A model generated the notes under the pieces. That model had not been told where the DNA came from. It ran no database searches and saw only the letters and a list, made by a program, of their open reading frames with translations. A stretch of 47,138 nucleotides of DNA, taken from contig JBCDFV010000031.1 of assembly GCA_039177555.1 (NCBI GenBank), positions 1 through 47,138 of the forward strand. Direction: 5' to 3'. Each line of letters starts with the position of its first letter. Position 1 is the stretch's first letter. Both the position numbers and the translations under genes were made by a program. Shown one piece after another: positions 1-6,884 of this stretch. The stretch is from JANQGH01 sp039177555 (GTDB lineage Bacteria > Pseudomonadota > Alphaproteobacteria > DSM-16000 > Inquilinaceae).

Positions 1-44
1 GGCAGATCCAGGACGGCCAGCCGGTCGATTTCGAGACCGTCTAG
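1..44 (+). CDS. 3' end of an upstream gene, possibly an ABC substrate-binding protein (partial)
   Basis: Only the last 13 codons and a TAG stop (42-44) are inside the window; the readable tail is IQDGQPVDFETV. This is too little to name a family. A GC-rich hairpin and then two branched-chain amino-acid-type permease genes follow on the same strand, so a periplasmic substrate-binding protein or another component of that transporter is a reasonable guess from context. The partner ATPases are also missing from the window and may lie further upstream. Confidence 0.4.
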   Translation, partial: QIQDGQPVDFETV

Positions 45-58
45 GTTCTCTCACGTGC

Positions 59-83
59 GGCGGGTGGCCGGCGGTCACCCGCC
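59..83 (+). terminator. Intercistronic hairpin before the permease genes
   Basis: A perfect 8-bp inverted repeat (GGCGGGTG at 59-66, CACCCGCC at 76-83) with a 9-nt loop lies between the stop of the upstream gene and the permease start at 118. The downstream run ACCCTTTCCC is not a proper U tract, so this is more likely a partial terminator or an mRNA-stabilising stem than a full stop. Such stems are common between binding-protein and permease genes, where they raise the level of the upstream product. Confidence 0.4.
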
Positions 84-117
84 ACCCTTTCCCGTGTAAC
101 GAAAGCAGCCCGTTGGG

Positions 118-981
118 ATGGAACTGATCCCGCAATTGCTGGTGAACGGCGTGCTGTACGGCAGTCTGCTGGCCCTGCCCGCCATCGGCTTTACCACCAT
201 CTTCGCCGTGCTGCGCTTTCCGAACTTCTCGGTCGCCTCGATCGCGACGTTGGGCGCGTTCGCCGGCTGGGTCGCCAATGTGCCGCTGGGATTGCCGATC
301 CTGGTGGCCGTCGTCGCGGCCTTCGTGATTTCCGGGATCGTCGGCGTCCTGGCCGACGACATCGTCTTGCGGCCGATGCGGCCGTATGGCGCCTTGACCA
401 CGGCGATCGCGTCGATCGCACTGACCGTGGTCCTGGAAAACATGATCCGGTTCGGCTTCGGCAACGATCTGCGCGGTTACGATCTACCGATCGTCCGCGA
501 TTGGCGGTTCCTGGGCATCCGCGTCGGGCCGCAGCAGATCGAAAACCTGATCCTGGCGACCATCATTATGGCGCTGCTGTTCGTGTTTCTGCGCTACGGC
601 CGGTTCGGCAAGGCCATGCGCGCAGTGGCCGACAACCCGCAGCTTGCCGCCCTGAAGGGCATTCCGTCCGGCACCGTGACCCGGTTGGCCATCTTCATCG
701 CCATGGGGCTGGTCGGCGTCGGCGGCATCCTGCAGGGCCTGGGCACCGCCATCGATCCACTGACCGGGTTCCGCTTTATCCTGTCGATCTTTGCAGCCGC
801 CGTGGTCGGCGGGCTGGGCAGCATTCCGGGCGCGGTGCTGGGGGCCTTCGTCATCGGCATCGGGCAGGAACTGTCGCTGGTCATCCTCGACCCGACCTAT
901 AAGAGCGCGGTCGGCTTCCTGGCCATTCTCGTCGTGCTGATCTTCCGGCCCGAGGGCCTGTTGGGGGAGAAGCGGCAATGA
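118..981 (+). CDS. livH: Branched-chain amino-acid-type ABC transporter permease, LivH family
   Basis: This 287-residue, strongly hydrophobic protein has the LivH layout: an N-terminal LLVNGVLYGSLLALPAIGFT segment, a central cytoplasmic stretch RYGRFGKAMRAVADNPQLA (the coupling region that contacts the ATPase) and a C-terminal GGLGSIPGAVLGAFVIGIGQ segment. LivH forms half of the inner-membrane channel of HAAT-family importers for branched-chain amino acids, amides, urea and related ligands; the substrate cannot be told from the sequence. It overlaps the next gene by four bases (ATGA), so the two permeases are translationally coupled. No LivG/LivF ATPase follows, so the ATPases are probably upstream of the window. 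Confidence 0.88.
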   Translation: MELIPQLLVNGVLYGSLLALPAIGFTTIFAVLRFPNFSVASIATLGAFAGWVANVPLGLPILVAVVAAFVISGIVGVLADDIVLRPMRPYGALTTAIASIALTVVLENMIRFGFGNDLRGYDLPIVRDWRFLGIRVGPQQIENLILATIIMALLFVFLRYGRFGKAMRAVADNPQLAALKGIPSGTVTRLAIFIAMGLVGVGGILQGLGTAIDPLTGFRFILSIFAAAVVGGLGSIPGAVLGAFVIGIGQELSLVILDPTYKSAVGFLAILVVLIFRPEGLLGEKRQ

Positions 982-1916
982 TCAGCTATCTGGCCTCGAT
1001 CGGCGTCACCATCGGCATTTATGCGCTGCTGGCGCTGGGCATCAATGTCGCCTGGGGCCTGACCGGCATGATCAATCTGGGCATGGCCGGCTTCTTCGCG
1101 CTGGGCGCTTATGCCAGCGCCATTGCCACGACCAGCGGCGAACTGCCGATCCTGATCGGCGTCGTGCTCGGCTTTATCTTCGCGGCCGGCGGCGGCCTGT
1201 TGCTGGCCGCGATCACGTTCCGGCTGCGCGGCGACTATCTGGCGATCATCACGCTGGGTTTCAGCGAAAGCGTCCGCCTGTTCATGACCAACGAGATCTG
1301 GCTGACGCGCGGGCCCGACGGCATTTCCGACATTCCGGGGCCGCTGCGTGGCGAGCTGACGCCGCGCGACTTCAACCTGCTCTATCTCGGCCTGATGATC
1401 GTGGTCCTGATCGTGGTCGTCATCCTGCTGCGCAACCTGGCCAACGGGCCGTACGGCCGGGCGCTGCGCGCCATTCGCGACGATGACGTGGTGGCGGCGG
1501 TAGCCGGCAAGCCGGTCGGAAGGCTGCGGCTGGAGGCGTTTGCGCTCGGCGCGGGCCTGCTGGGCCTGGCGGGCGCCCTGTTCGGCCATTATCACAGCTA
1601 CATCGCGCCGGACATGTTCCTGCCGTTGATCACGATCTACATCTTCCTGGCGCTGACCGCCGGCGGGCCGGGCAACATGCTGGGCGCTGTCCTGGGCGCG
1701 GCCCTGGTGGTCGCGGTGCTGGAAGGCACACGGTTCGTCCACGACGTGATCCCCGGCCTGTCGATCGTCCAGGTCGCGGCCATGCGCGAAATCACGGTCG
1801 GCCTTCTGTTGATCCTGGCCTTGCGCTTCCGCCCTCGCGGCCTGGTGCCCGAACGGCCTGCCCGCTCAAGCGAATTGGGGTTGTCGACCCCACGACGAAA
1901 CCGCCGAAGCCATTGA
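978..1916 (+). CDS. livM: Branched-chain amino-acid-type ABC transporter permease, LivM family
   Basis: The 312-residue membrane protein starts inside the stop region of livH. It carries the LivM signatures: an early ALLALGINVAWGLTGMINLG segment, the coupling loop NGPYGRALRAIRDDDVVAA, and a C-terminal TAGGPGNMLGAVLGAALVV segment. It would pair with LivH in a heterodimeric channel. It has no C-terminal ATPase fusion, unlike some LivM-LivG proteins. The last 20 or so residues (RPARSSELGLSTPRRNRRSH) are a charged cytoplasmic tail. A GAF-domain gene follows after 16 bp, probably on the same transcript. Confidence 0.88.
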   Translation: MISYLASIGVTIGIYALLALGINVAWGLTGMINLGMAGFFALGAYASAIATTSGELPILIGVVLGFIFAAGGGLLLAAITFRLRGDYLAIITLGFSESVRLFMTNEIWLTRGPDGISDIPGPLRGELTPRDFNLLYLGLMIVVLIVVVILLRNLANGPYGRALRAIRDDDVVAAVAGKPVGRLRLEAFALGAGLLGLAGALFGHYHSYIAPDMFLPLITIYIFLALTAGGPGNMLGAVLGAALVVAVLEGTRFVHDVIPGLSIVQVAAMREITVGLLLILALRFRPRGLVPERPARSSELGLSTPRRNRRSH

Positions 1917-1932
1917 AGATCTGGAGATCAGA

Positions 1933-2445
1933 ATGCCCGTGACCGACGCCGATATTGTCTCGAACCTCAGCCGATGTGCGGAGGCGGCGGCTCAGGACGG
2001 GCAGCCGAAGGTGCTGTACGACGCGCTTGCCGATGCCACCAATGCCCTGGTCGGCCACAAGCTGTTCACCTTGATGTTTCTGGACGCGCCGCGCAACGAG
2101 GCGGCGCGCGTCTATTCAAACCAGCCGGAGGCCTATCCGGTCGGCGGCCGCAAGGAGCTGGGCGACTTCACCGGCTGGGGGCGCCACGTGCTGGAAGGGC
2201 GCCAGCCCTACCTCGGCCGCACGGCAGAAGACATCAAATGGGCCTTCTTCGACCATGAGTTGATCGCCAGTCTGGGCTGTGGGTCGGTGATCAACATTCC
2301 GGTGGAATGGGACGGCAGGATGCTCGGCACCATGAACCTGCTGGACGCGGAGGGCGCTTACAGCGACTGGCAGATCGACCCCCTGCTGCCCTTCGCCCCC
2401 TTGCTGATCACACCATTCCTGCAGGCGATTGGCGACGCGCGCTAG
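1933..2445 (+). CDS. GAF-domain protein
   Basis: A 170-residue soluble protein consisting of essentially one GAF domain. The fold is suggested by an N-terminal helix with LYDALADATNALVGHKLFTL, a central GWGRHVLEGRQPYLGRT strand-loop, and the late motif GCGSVINIPVEWDGRMLGTM followed by NLLDAEGAYSDWQI, which are typical GAF strands. GAF domains bind small molecules or mediate dimerisation. A GGAG ribosome site precedes the ATG. The gene follows livM by 16 bp, and GAF proteins of this size are sometimes found beside amino-acid or amide transporters, so it may sense or process the imported ligand; that is inference. Its stop overlaps the stop of the convergent pseudogene by three bases. Confidence 0.7.
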   Translation: MPVTDADIVSNLSRCAEAAAQDGQPKVLYDALADATNALVGHKLFTLMFLDAPRNEAARVYSNQPEAYPVGGRKELGDFTGWGRHVLEGRQPYLGRTAEDIKWAFFDHELIASLGCGSVINIPVEWDGRMLGTMNLLDAEGAYSDWQIDPLLPFAPLLITPFLQAIGDAR

Positions 2446-3201
2446 ACGGCGAGCCGGTTCTTCACGAAGGCGCCGCCCTTCATGATGACATCGAGGTGGC
2501 GGTCTTGATGTTCCAGCAGGTTGATGTTGTCGAGCGGATTGCCGTCCACGATCAGCAGGTCGGCGAGAGCGCCCGGCGCGACCACGCCTAGCTCGCCCTC
2601 CCGCTGAACCAGGGCGGCGTTGGTCGAGGTCGCAGAGATCAAGATCTCGGCGGGACTCAAGACCTCGGCGCGCAGCGAGAGTTCACGGCTCTGATGCTGG
2701 CGCAGGGCGCCCAGCAGGTCCGTGCCTAAGCCCATCTTCACCCCGGCCCGCTTGAGGATCTCGAGCGATTTGAGGCCGGCGTCGGCCACGATGTGCAGCT
2801 TATCGAGTGCATGTTTGGGCAGGCCCACCTCGGCGCCGAAATTGCCCATCGCTTCGTAGGTCACCAGCGTGGGCACGACGAAGGCGTCGTGCGCCGCCGC
2901 CAAGGCCGCCGTCGGCTCGTCGATCAGGTTCGCGTGCTCGATCGAGCGCACGCCCAGCCGGATGCAGCGGTCGATCGCCTCGGCGGTATAGGCGTGGGCC
3001 ATGACGTATTTGCGCCAGCTCTTCACCTCCCAAACGGCGGCGGCGATGCATATCGGAACGCTGAGCGTCTGCGACATCGACCGGCCGATCGGTGACCTCT
3101 TGAATCCGATCGCCTTTGACGATGACCGACTGACCTTCGGCGAGTTCAGACGCAGTCCCGTCGAAAACCGATGCGTTCTCAAGGATCATTGCGTTGGCCA
3201 T
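2442..3201 (-). pseudogene. Amidohydrolase (imidazolonepropionase-like) pseudogene with internal deletion and frame change
   Basis: The start at 3201 has a strong GGAGGG site and encodes a normal amidohydrolase N-terminus (MANAMILENASVFDGTASEL, then VIVKGDRIQEVTDRP). After about 50 codons, near 3040-3060, the frame fails. In another frame the C-terminal half resumes at KYVMAHAYTAEAIDR and runs to LIVDGNPLDN and IMKGGAFVKNRLAV, stopping at 2442. Intact family members have about 400 residues; here roughly 150 are missing, including the LMPGLID-HVH segment that holds the first metal-binding histidines. The retained half has the expected HA, EHANLIDEPTA and GTDLLG motifs. Loss of the metal site plus the frame change means no active enzyme can be made. 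It was probably a peptidase or amidase acting on small amides. Confidence 0.85.
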
Positions 3202-3221
3202 CCCGCCCTCCCTATACATCG

Positions 3222-3280
3222 GATACATTACTGCCGGAAGTCAGCCGCTTCGTCAAAACTCTGACATGATTTGATACATT
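3222..3280 (-). promoter_or_regulatory. Repeated AATGTATC elements upstream of the amidohydrolase pseudogene
   Basis: On the minus strand the 8-mer AATGTATC occurs at 3280-3273 and again at 3229-3222, with a related GATGTATAG just downstream at 3220-3212. They lie in an AT-rich patch directly upstream of the pseudogene start, an arrangement typical of operator half-sites. No convincing -35/-10 pair is visible and the regulator is unknown. Confidence 0.25.
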
Positions 3281-3441
3281 CTACTAATGATACCGAACCT
3301 GTCACCGATACTTCGCGTCATTGGCCAAGGCCGAAATACCACCAGAACAACATTTGCTCTGGATTTGGAGACGGATCATGTCCAATGTGGTTTCGGCGCT
3401 TCGGCGCCAGACGTAGCGAGAAATGTCAAGAGGAGCATACG

Positions 3442-3624
3442 GTGACAACGAAGATGAAGACCCTTCGGGCCGAGAATGCAGAACGCATCGAAGTCCTCAA
3501 GCAAGCCGTCTCTGACGGGCGTGACGCCAATGACGTCGTTCTTGGCAACGCCTCCGCCAAAGTCGCCAGCGGCCTCGCGAAGAAGCCGCATCCGCCGTCT
3601 CCGCCCAGCCCGGGCAGCCTCTAG
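3442..3624 (+). CDS. Small hypothetical protein, 60 residues
   Basis: A GTG start at 3442 lies eight bases after a good AGAGGAG site and opens a 60-codon frame. The protein has a charged amphipathic N-terminal half (MKTLRAENAERIEVLKQAV) and a proline-rich tail (HPPSPPSPGSL). Third codon positions are mostly G or C, as in neighbouring genes. I do not recognise the family. The frame is open further upstream to an ATG at 3271, but that part has low GC at third positions and no ribosome site, so the GTG start is preferred. A hairpin follows 22 bp after the stop. Reality as a gene is moderate at best. Confidence 0.4.
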   Translation: MTTKMKTLRAENAERIEVLKQAVSDGRDANDVVLGNASAKVASGLAKKPHPPSPPSPGSL

Positions 3625-3645
3625 TCCGGTACCTCGCAAACCGTA

Positions 3646-3676
3646 GGGCGCCAGGTCCGGACCGGGCTTGGCGCCC
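3646..3676 (+). terminator. Strong hairpin, terminator-like but without a U tract
   Basis: A perfect 8-bp inverted repeat, GGGCGCCA at 3646-3653 and TGGCGCCC at 3669-3676, encloses a 15-nt loop that itself contains the palindrome GGTCCGGACC. It lies 22 bp after the small ORF. No run of T follows, so it may be a Rho-dependent or inefficient terminator. Confidence 0.35.
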
Positions 3677-3778
3677 GACGCGTTAGCCTGCCGCGCCTCG
3701 ATGACGCCGCCTCAACCTGTCGCCACACGAATCTGATCGGCGGCCAAGCGGAACTCGCGGAAGAACTGGTCAGCGCCC

Positions 3779-4600
3779 ATGGACGGCATGCGCCCGGCAT
3801 TTCAAACGCTCACCTGTTATCAAATTCGCGACACGGCCCCTAGGATCGTCGCCGCCCGGGCGGCCCGGCAGTGGATGGACGACACGGACGAGCGGTTCGC
3901 CTACCGGTGCCTGCCGCTATCCATCGCCAACGCGATGGGGTGGGAGTTGTTGGCGCCGACCCGGCTCACCGCGGACTGGAACGGCGGCGACATGATCGAG
4001 GATCTGGTCGTCGAAATCGACGATCCGTCTTGGGGCAATGACCGGTTCGCAAGCTCGCATTTCGGGCACGGTATCCTGACGTTCCATCCTGGCTATCTGT
4101 TCCGCACCGAGGCGGGCGTCGGCATCTGGACACGCGGCGCGCCAAACAGGCTGAAGGACGGCATTGGCGCCCTCGACGGCATCATCGAAACCGACTGGCT
4201 GGACTTCACCTTCACGATGAACTGGCAGTTCACCCGGCCTGGTCGGGTAACTTTCGACGAAGGCGAGCCGTTCTGTTTCATCACGCCGGTTGCCTATCGC
4301 GCGCTTGACCGTCTGACGCCCCAAATCGTGCCCATCGCGGACGACCCAGCGGTCGCCACCGGTTTCCGCAGTTGGCGCGAGGCGCGCACCAAGTTCAACC
4401 AGGATCTGGCCGACAACGAGCCGGCCGCCGTCGAGCAGAAGTGGCAGAAATGGTACACGCGCGGCGAGGCGATGGACGGCGTCAAGCCGAACCCGTTGCA
4501 TCTTTCCAAGCTGAGGCTGGCGACACCGCGCAGCCGAACCGAAGACGCGGAACCCGCTGCGCCGCCCCCCGACGAATCAACGCTTGATCCGGACCGCTAG
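3779..4600 (+). CDS. DUF6065 family protein
   Basis: A 273-residue soluble protein matching the DUF6065 pattern as I remember it: ARAARQWMDDTDERFAYRCL near residue 30, LSIANAMGWELLAP, then SSHFGHGILTFHPGYLFRTE, a GAPNRLKDG loop, ETDWLDFTFTMNWQFTRPG and FDEGEPFCFITPV. These aromatic and acidic blocks are the family core. The C-terminal 40 residues are low-complexity and proline/acid-rich. The biochemical function of this family is not known to me. It stands alone, 154 bp after the small ORF and 112 bp before the STAS gene. The ATG at 3779 has only a weak ribosome site; a second ATG three codons on is equally possible. Confidence 0.65.
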   Translation: MDGMRPAFQTLTCYQIRDTAPRIVAARAARQWMDDTDERFAYRCLPLSIANAMGWELLAPTRLTADWNGGDMIEDLVVEIDDPSWGNDRFASSHFGHGILTFHPGYLFRTEAGVGIWTRGAPNRLKDGIGALDGIIETDWLDFTFTMNWQFTRPGRVTFDEGEPFCFITPVAYRALDRLTPQIVPIADDPAVATGFRSWREARTKFNQDLADNEPAAVEQKWQKWYTRGEAMDGVKPNPLHLSKLRLATPRSRTEDAEPAAPPPDESTLDPDR

Positions 4601-4712
4601 GCGCCGACCGAGATGCCGGACGGATGCGCCTGCTTCATCGTGTAGCTGCCTTAGCGGTAGCCTGCCCGCAGCTGTGCACCTATGATGTTTTGCAATGCAC
4701 TAGGGAGGCGGC

Positions 4713-5045
4713 ATGAAGCTCTTTGAGATGACGCAGGGCGAATTCCTCGTCCTGCGCCCTGCCGGACAGTTGACCAGCGCCACGTCGGCCGAGTTCGAAA
4801 AAGAGGTGCGATCGCGCATCGAGGCCGGCAACCGTCGCGTGGTACTCGACCTCGCCGACCTGGACTATATCAGCAGCGCGGGCTTGCGGGTGCTGCTGGT
4901 TCTCGCCAAGCTGTTGAAGCGCGACAACGGCACGTTAGCGGTCTGCGCCATGAACGAAACCGTCACCCAGGTTTTTGAGGTGACGGGCCTATCATCAATT
5001 CTCGCAACCCATCAAACGCTCAACGAGGCCATCGCGGCCGAGTAG
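4713..5045 (+). CDS. STAS-domain protein, anti-sigma factor antagonist (RsbV/SpoIIAA-like)
   Basis: The 110-residue protein is a single STAS domain. The start has an excellent AGGGAGG site, and a TATGAT -10-like hexamer sits at 4681. The signature DYISSAGLRVLL (residues 51-62) carries the serine usually phosphorylated by RsbW-type kinases; by alignment this is Ser55, with Ser54 in the place of the usual Asp. STAS proteins of this kind bind an RsbW/SpoIIAB-like kinase when unphosphorylated and are reactivated by a PP2C phosphatase. Three same-strand genes follow: a permease with an ATPase-like tail, a periplasmic binding protein and a PP2C/HATPase sensor. This suggests one partner-switching pathway. 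No sigma factor is adjacent, so the target is not obvious. Confidence 0.88.
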   Translation: MKLFEMTQGEFLVLRPAGQLTSATSAEFEKEVRSRIEAGNRRVVLDLADLDYISSAGLRVLLVLAKLLKRDNGTLAVCAMNETVTQVFEVTGLSSILATHQTLNEAIAAE

Positions 5046-5151
5046 GCGTCCTCGCCATGACAGCCAAAGCGGTTTCCTGTTCAACCGACACGTTGCCCGG
5101 CGCCACGCCGGTCGATCCGGCCTGGTCACACGAAGCCCGGTAGAACGCCCG

Positions 5152-6873
5152 ATGCGCAAGCCGGCTCGTCGCCCCAGCAACCTGATCGCTTCCGTCGACG
5201 ATCCGATTTCGCTGCCGATGGCCGTCGGCATGGGCGTGCAGCATTGCTTCGCCATGTCGAGCGGGTTGGTGCTGGCGGCGCTGATCGCCTACGCCGCGAC
5301 CGATTCGGTCGACGTCGCCTCCAACCTGGTACGCGTCTCGATGATCGCGGCGGGCTTGGGCACGATCCTGCAGTCGCTGAAGCGCGGCCCCGTCGGCTCG
5401 GGCTATCTTTGCCCCAACCTGCCGGGCCCGACCTTCTATCCGGCGTCATTGCTGGCCGCGCAGACCGGCGGCCTGTCCCTGGTCTTCGGCATGACCCTGC
5501 TGGCCGGCCTGTTTCAGGCCCTGCTGTCCCGGATTATCCACCGGCTGAGGGCGTTGCTGCCCCCCGAGGTCACCGGTGTCATCGTCGCGATGGTCGGGAT
5601 CTCCCTGATCGGCCCGGGCATTTCCAGCATCGCCGGTATCGCGCCGGGCGACACGCAAAGCACGGCGCTTGAAACCTTCGCCGGGGTCAGCACCCTGCTG
5701 GTGATGTTCGGGCTGTCGGTCTGGGGCACGCCCTTCATGCGCCTCTATTGCGTCTTGATCGGCGTCGCGTTCGGCTATGCGCTGGAATTCGGCTTGCAGA
5801 TCGTGCCGAACGCGGTGGTGGACGAGTTTCGCGATAGCGGGCTGTTCAGCGTGCCCGATATTGGTCTGCCGGTGGCGATGTCCTTCGACGCCACGCTGAT
5901 CCTGCCTTTCCTGATCGCCGGTATCGCGTCGACCGTGAAGGCGGTCGGCGACCTGTCGACCGCGCAGAAGATCAATGACGAGGATTGGGTGGCGCCCGAA
6001 ATGCGGTCGATCCGCAAGGGCGTTCTGGCGGACGCGCTTGCCGTGATCTCCTCGGCCGTGATGGGCGGCATGGGCCAGGCGACCTCGTCAAGCAACCTTG
6101 GCGTCGCGCTGGCCACCGGCGTGACCAGCCGTTGGATCGGTTTCAGCGCCGGCGCCATCTTCATTCTCGCGGCGTTCGTTCCGGCCCTGGCCCATGTCTT
6201 CGTCTTGATGCCGGGGCCGGTTAAGGGCGCGGTCCTGGTGTTCGTGGCGTGCTTCATGATCGTGTCCGGCATGCAGCTGGTCATGAGCCGTCTGATGGAC
6301 ACGCGCAAGATCTTCGTGGTCGGCGCCTCCATCATCGCCGGGCTCAGCGTCGATATTCTGCCCTCGCTTTACGCGGATCTCGATCCGACCTTGGGGTCGC
6401 TTGCGGCTTCGTCCCTGTCCTTGGCGACGGTGACGGCGATCGGCCTCAATCTCATCTTTCGGATCGGGGTCAAACGGCGTGCCGACTTTGTCCTGGAACC
6501 AGATGAGGACAGGGAAGCGGCCGTGGTGAAGTTTTTGCACGACAAGGGGGCGCTTTGGGGCGCGCGACGCGATATCATTCAGCATGCGACAACCGCCCTG
6601 GTTGAGTTCGTGGAGGCATCGGCCCGGACGGGCAGCTTGACGGAGGACATTCGCATCGACGCCCATTTCGACCAGTTCAGGCTCGACATCTTCATTCATT
6701 ACACCGGCCCCGCCTTGCCGCTGCCGGAGGCCGCGCCCAGCCTGGCCGACATGGATGACGAAGCTGATCAGATGCAGCGCCTGTCGGGCTTCCTGATCAG
6801 AAGTGCCGCCACCAAGGCCGAGGCGACACGGCGGGACAACCAAAACACCCTCCACCTGCTGTTCGAGCACTAG
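5152..6873 (+). CDS. NCS2 (uracil-xanthine/SLC23) permease with C-terminal ATPase-like domain
   Basis: Residues about 20-442 are a nucleobase:cation symporter-2 transporter with many hydrophobic segments. Typical blocks are AVGMGVQHCFAMSSG near the start, SGYLCPNLPGPTFYP, LLPPEVTGVIVAMVGISLI, and SSSNLGVALATGVTSRWIG in the late core. Such carriers import purines, pyrimidines or urate. Residues about 443-573 form an unusual cytoplasmic tail resembling an RsbW/HATPase fold: ALWGARRDIIQHATTALVEF as the first helix, strands around FDQFRLDIFIHYTG, and RLSGFLIRSAATKAEAT where a G2 box would be. The N-box asparagine and G1 aspartate are not recognisable, so ATP binding is doubtful. It lies 106 bp after the STAS gene and 11 bp before the binding-protein gene. 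The domain call is my reading and needs a profile search. Confidence 0.8.
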   Translation: MRKPARRPSNLIASVDDPISLPMAVGMGVQHCFAMSSGLVLAALIAYAATDSVDVASNLVRVSMIAAGLGTILQSLKRGPVGSGYLCPNLPGPTFYPASLLAAQTGGLSLVFGMTLLAGLFQALLSRIIHRLRALLPPEVTGVIVAMVGISLIGPGISSIAGIAPGDTQSTALETFAGVSTLLVMFGLSVWGTPFMRLYCVLIGVAFGYALEFGLQIVPNAVVDEFRDSGLFSVPDIGLPVAMSFDATLILPFLIAGIASTVKAVGDLSTAQKINDEDWVAPEMRSIRKGVLADALAVISSAVMGGMGQATSSSNLGVALATGVTSRWIGFSAGAIFILAAFVPALAHVFVLMPGPVKGAVLVFVACFMIVSGMQLVMSRLMDTRKIFVVGASIIAGLSVDILPSLYADLDPTLGSLAASSLSLATVTAIGLNLIFRIGVKRRADFVLEPDEDREAAVVKFLHDKGALWGARRDIIQHATTALVEFVEASARTGSLTEDIRIDAHFDQFRLDIFIHYTGPALPLPEAAPSLADMDDEADQMQRLSGFLIRSAATKAEATRRDNQNTLHLLFEH

Positions 6874-6884
6874 GAGCCGGTCCG

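Noticed and set aside
5057..5143. 28-residue plus-strand ORF between STAS and permease genes
   Set aside because: No ribosome site and too short to judge.
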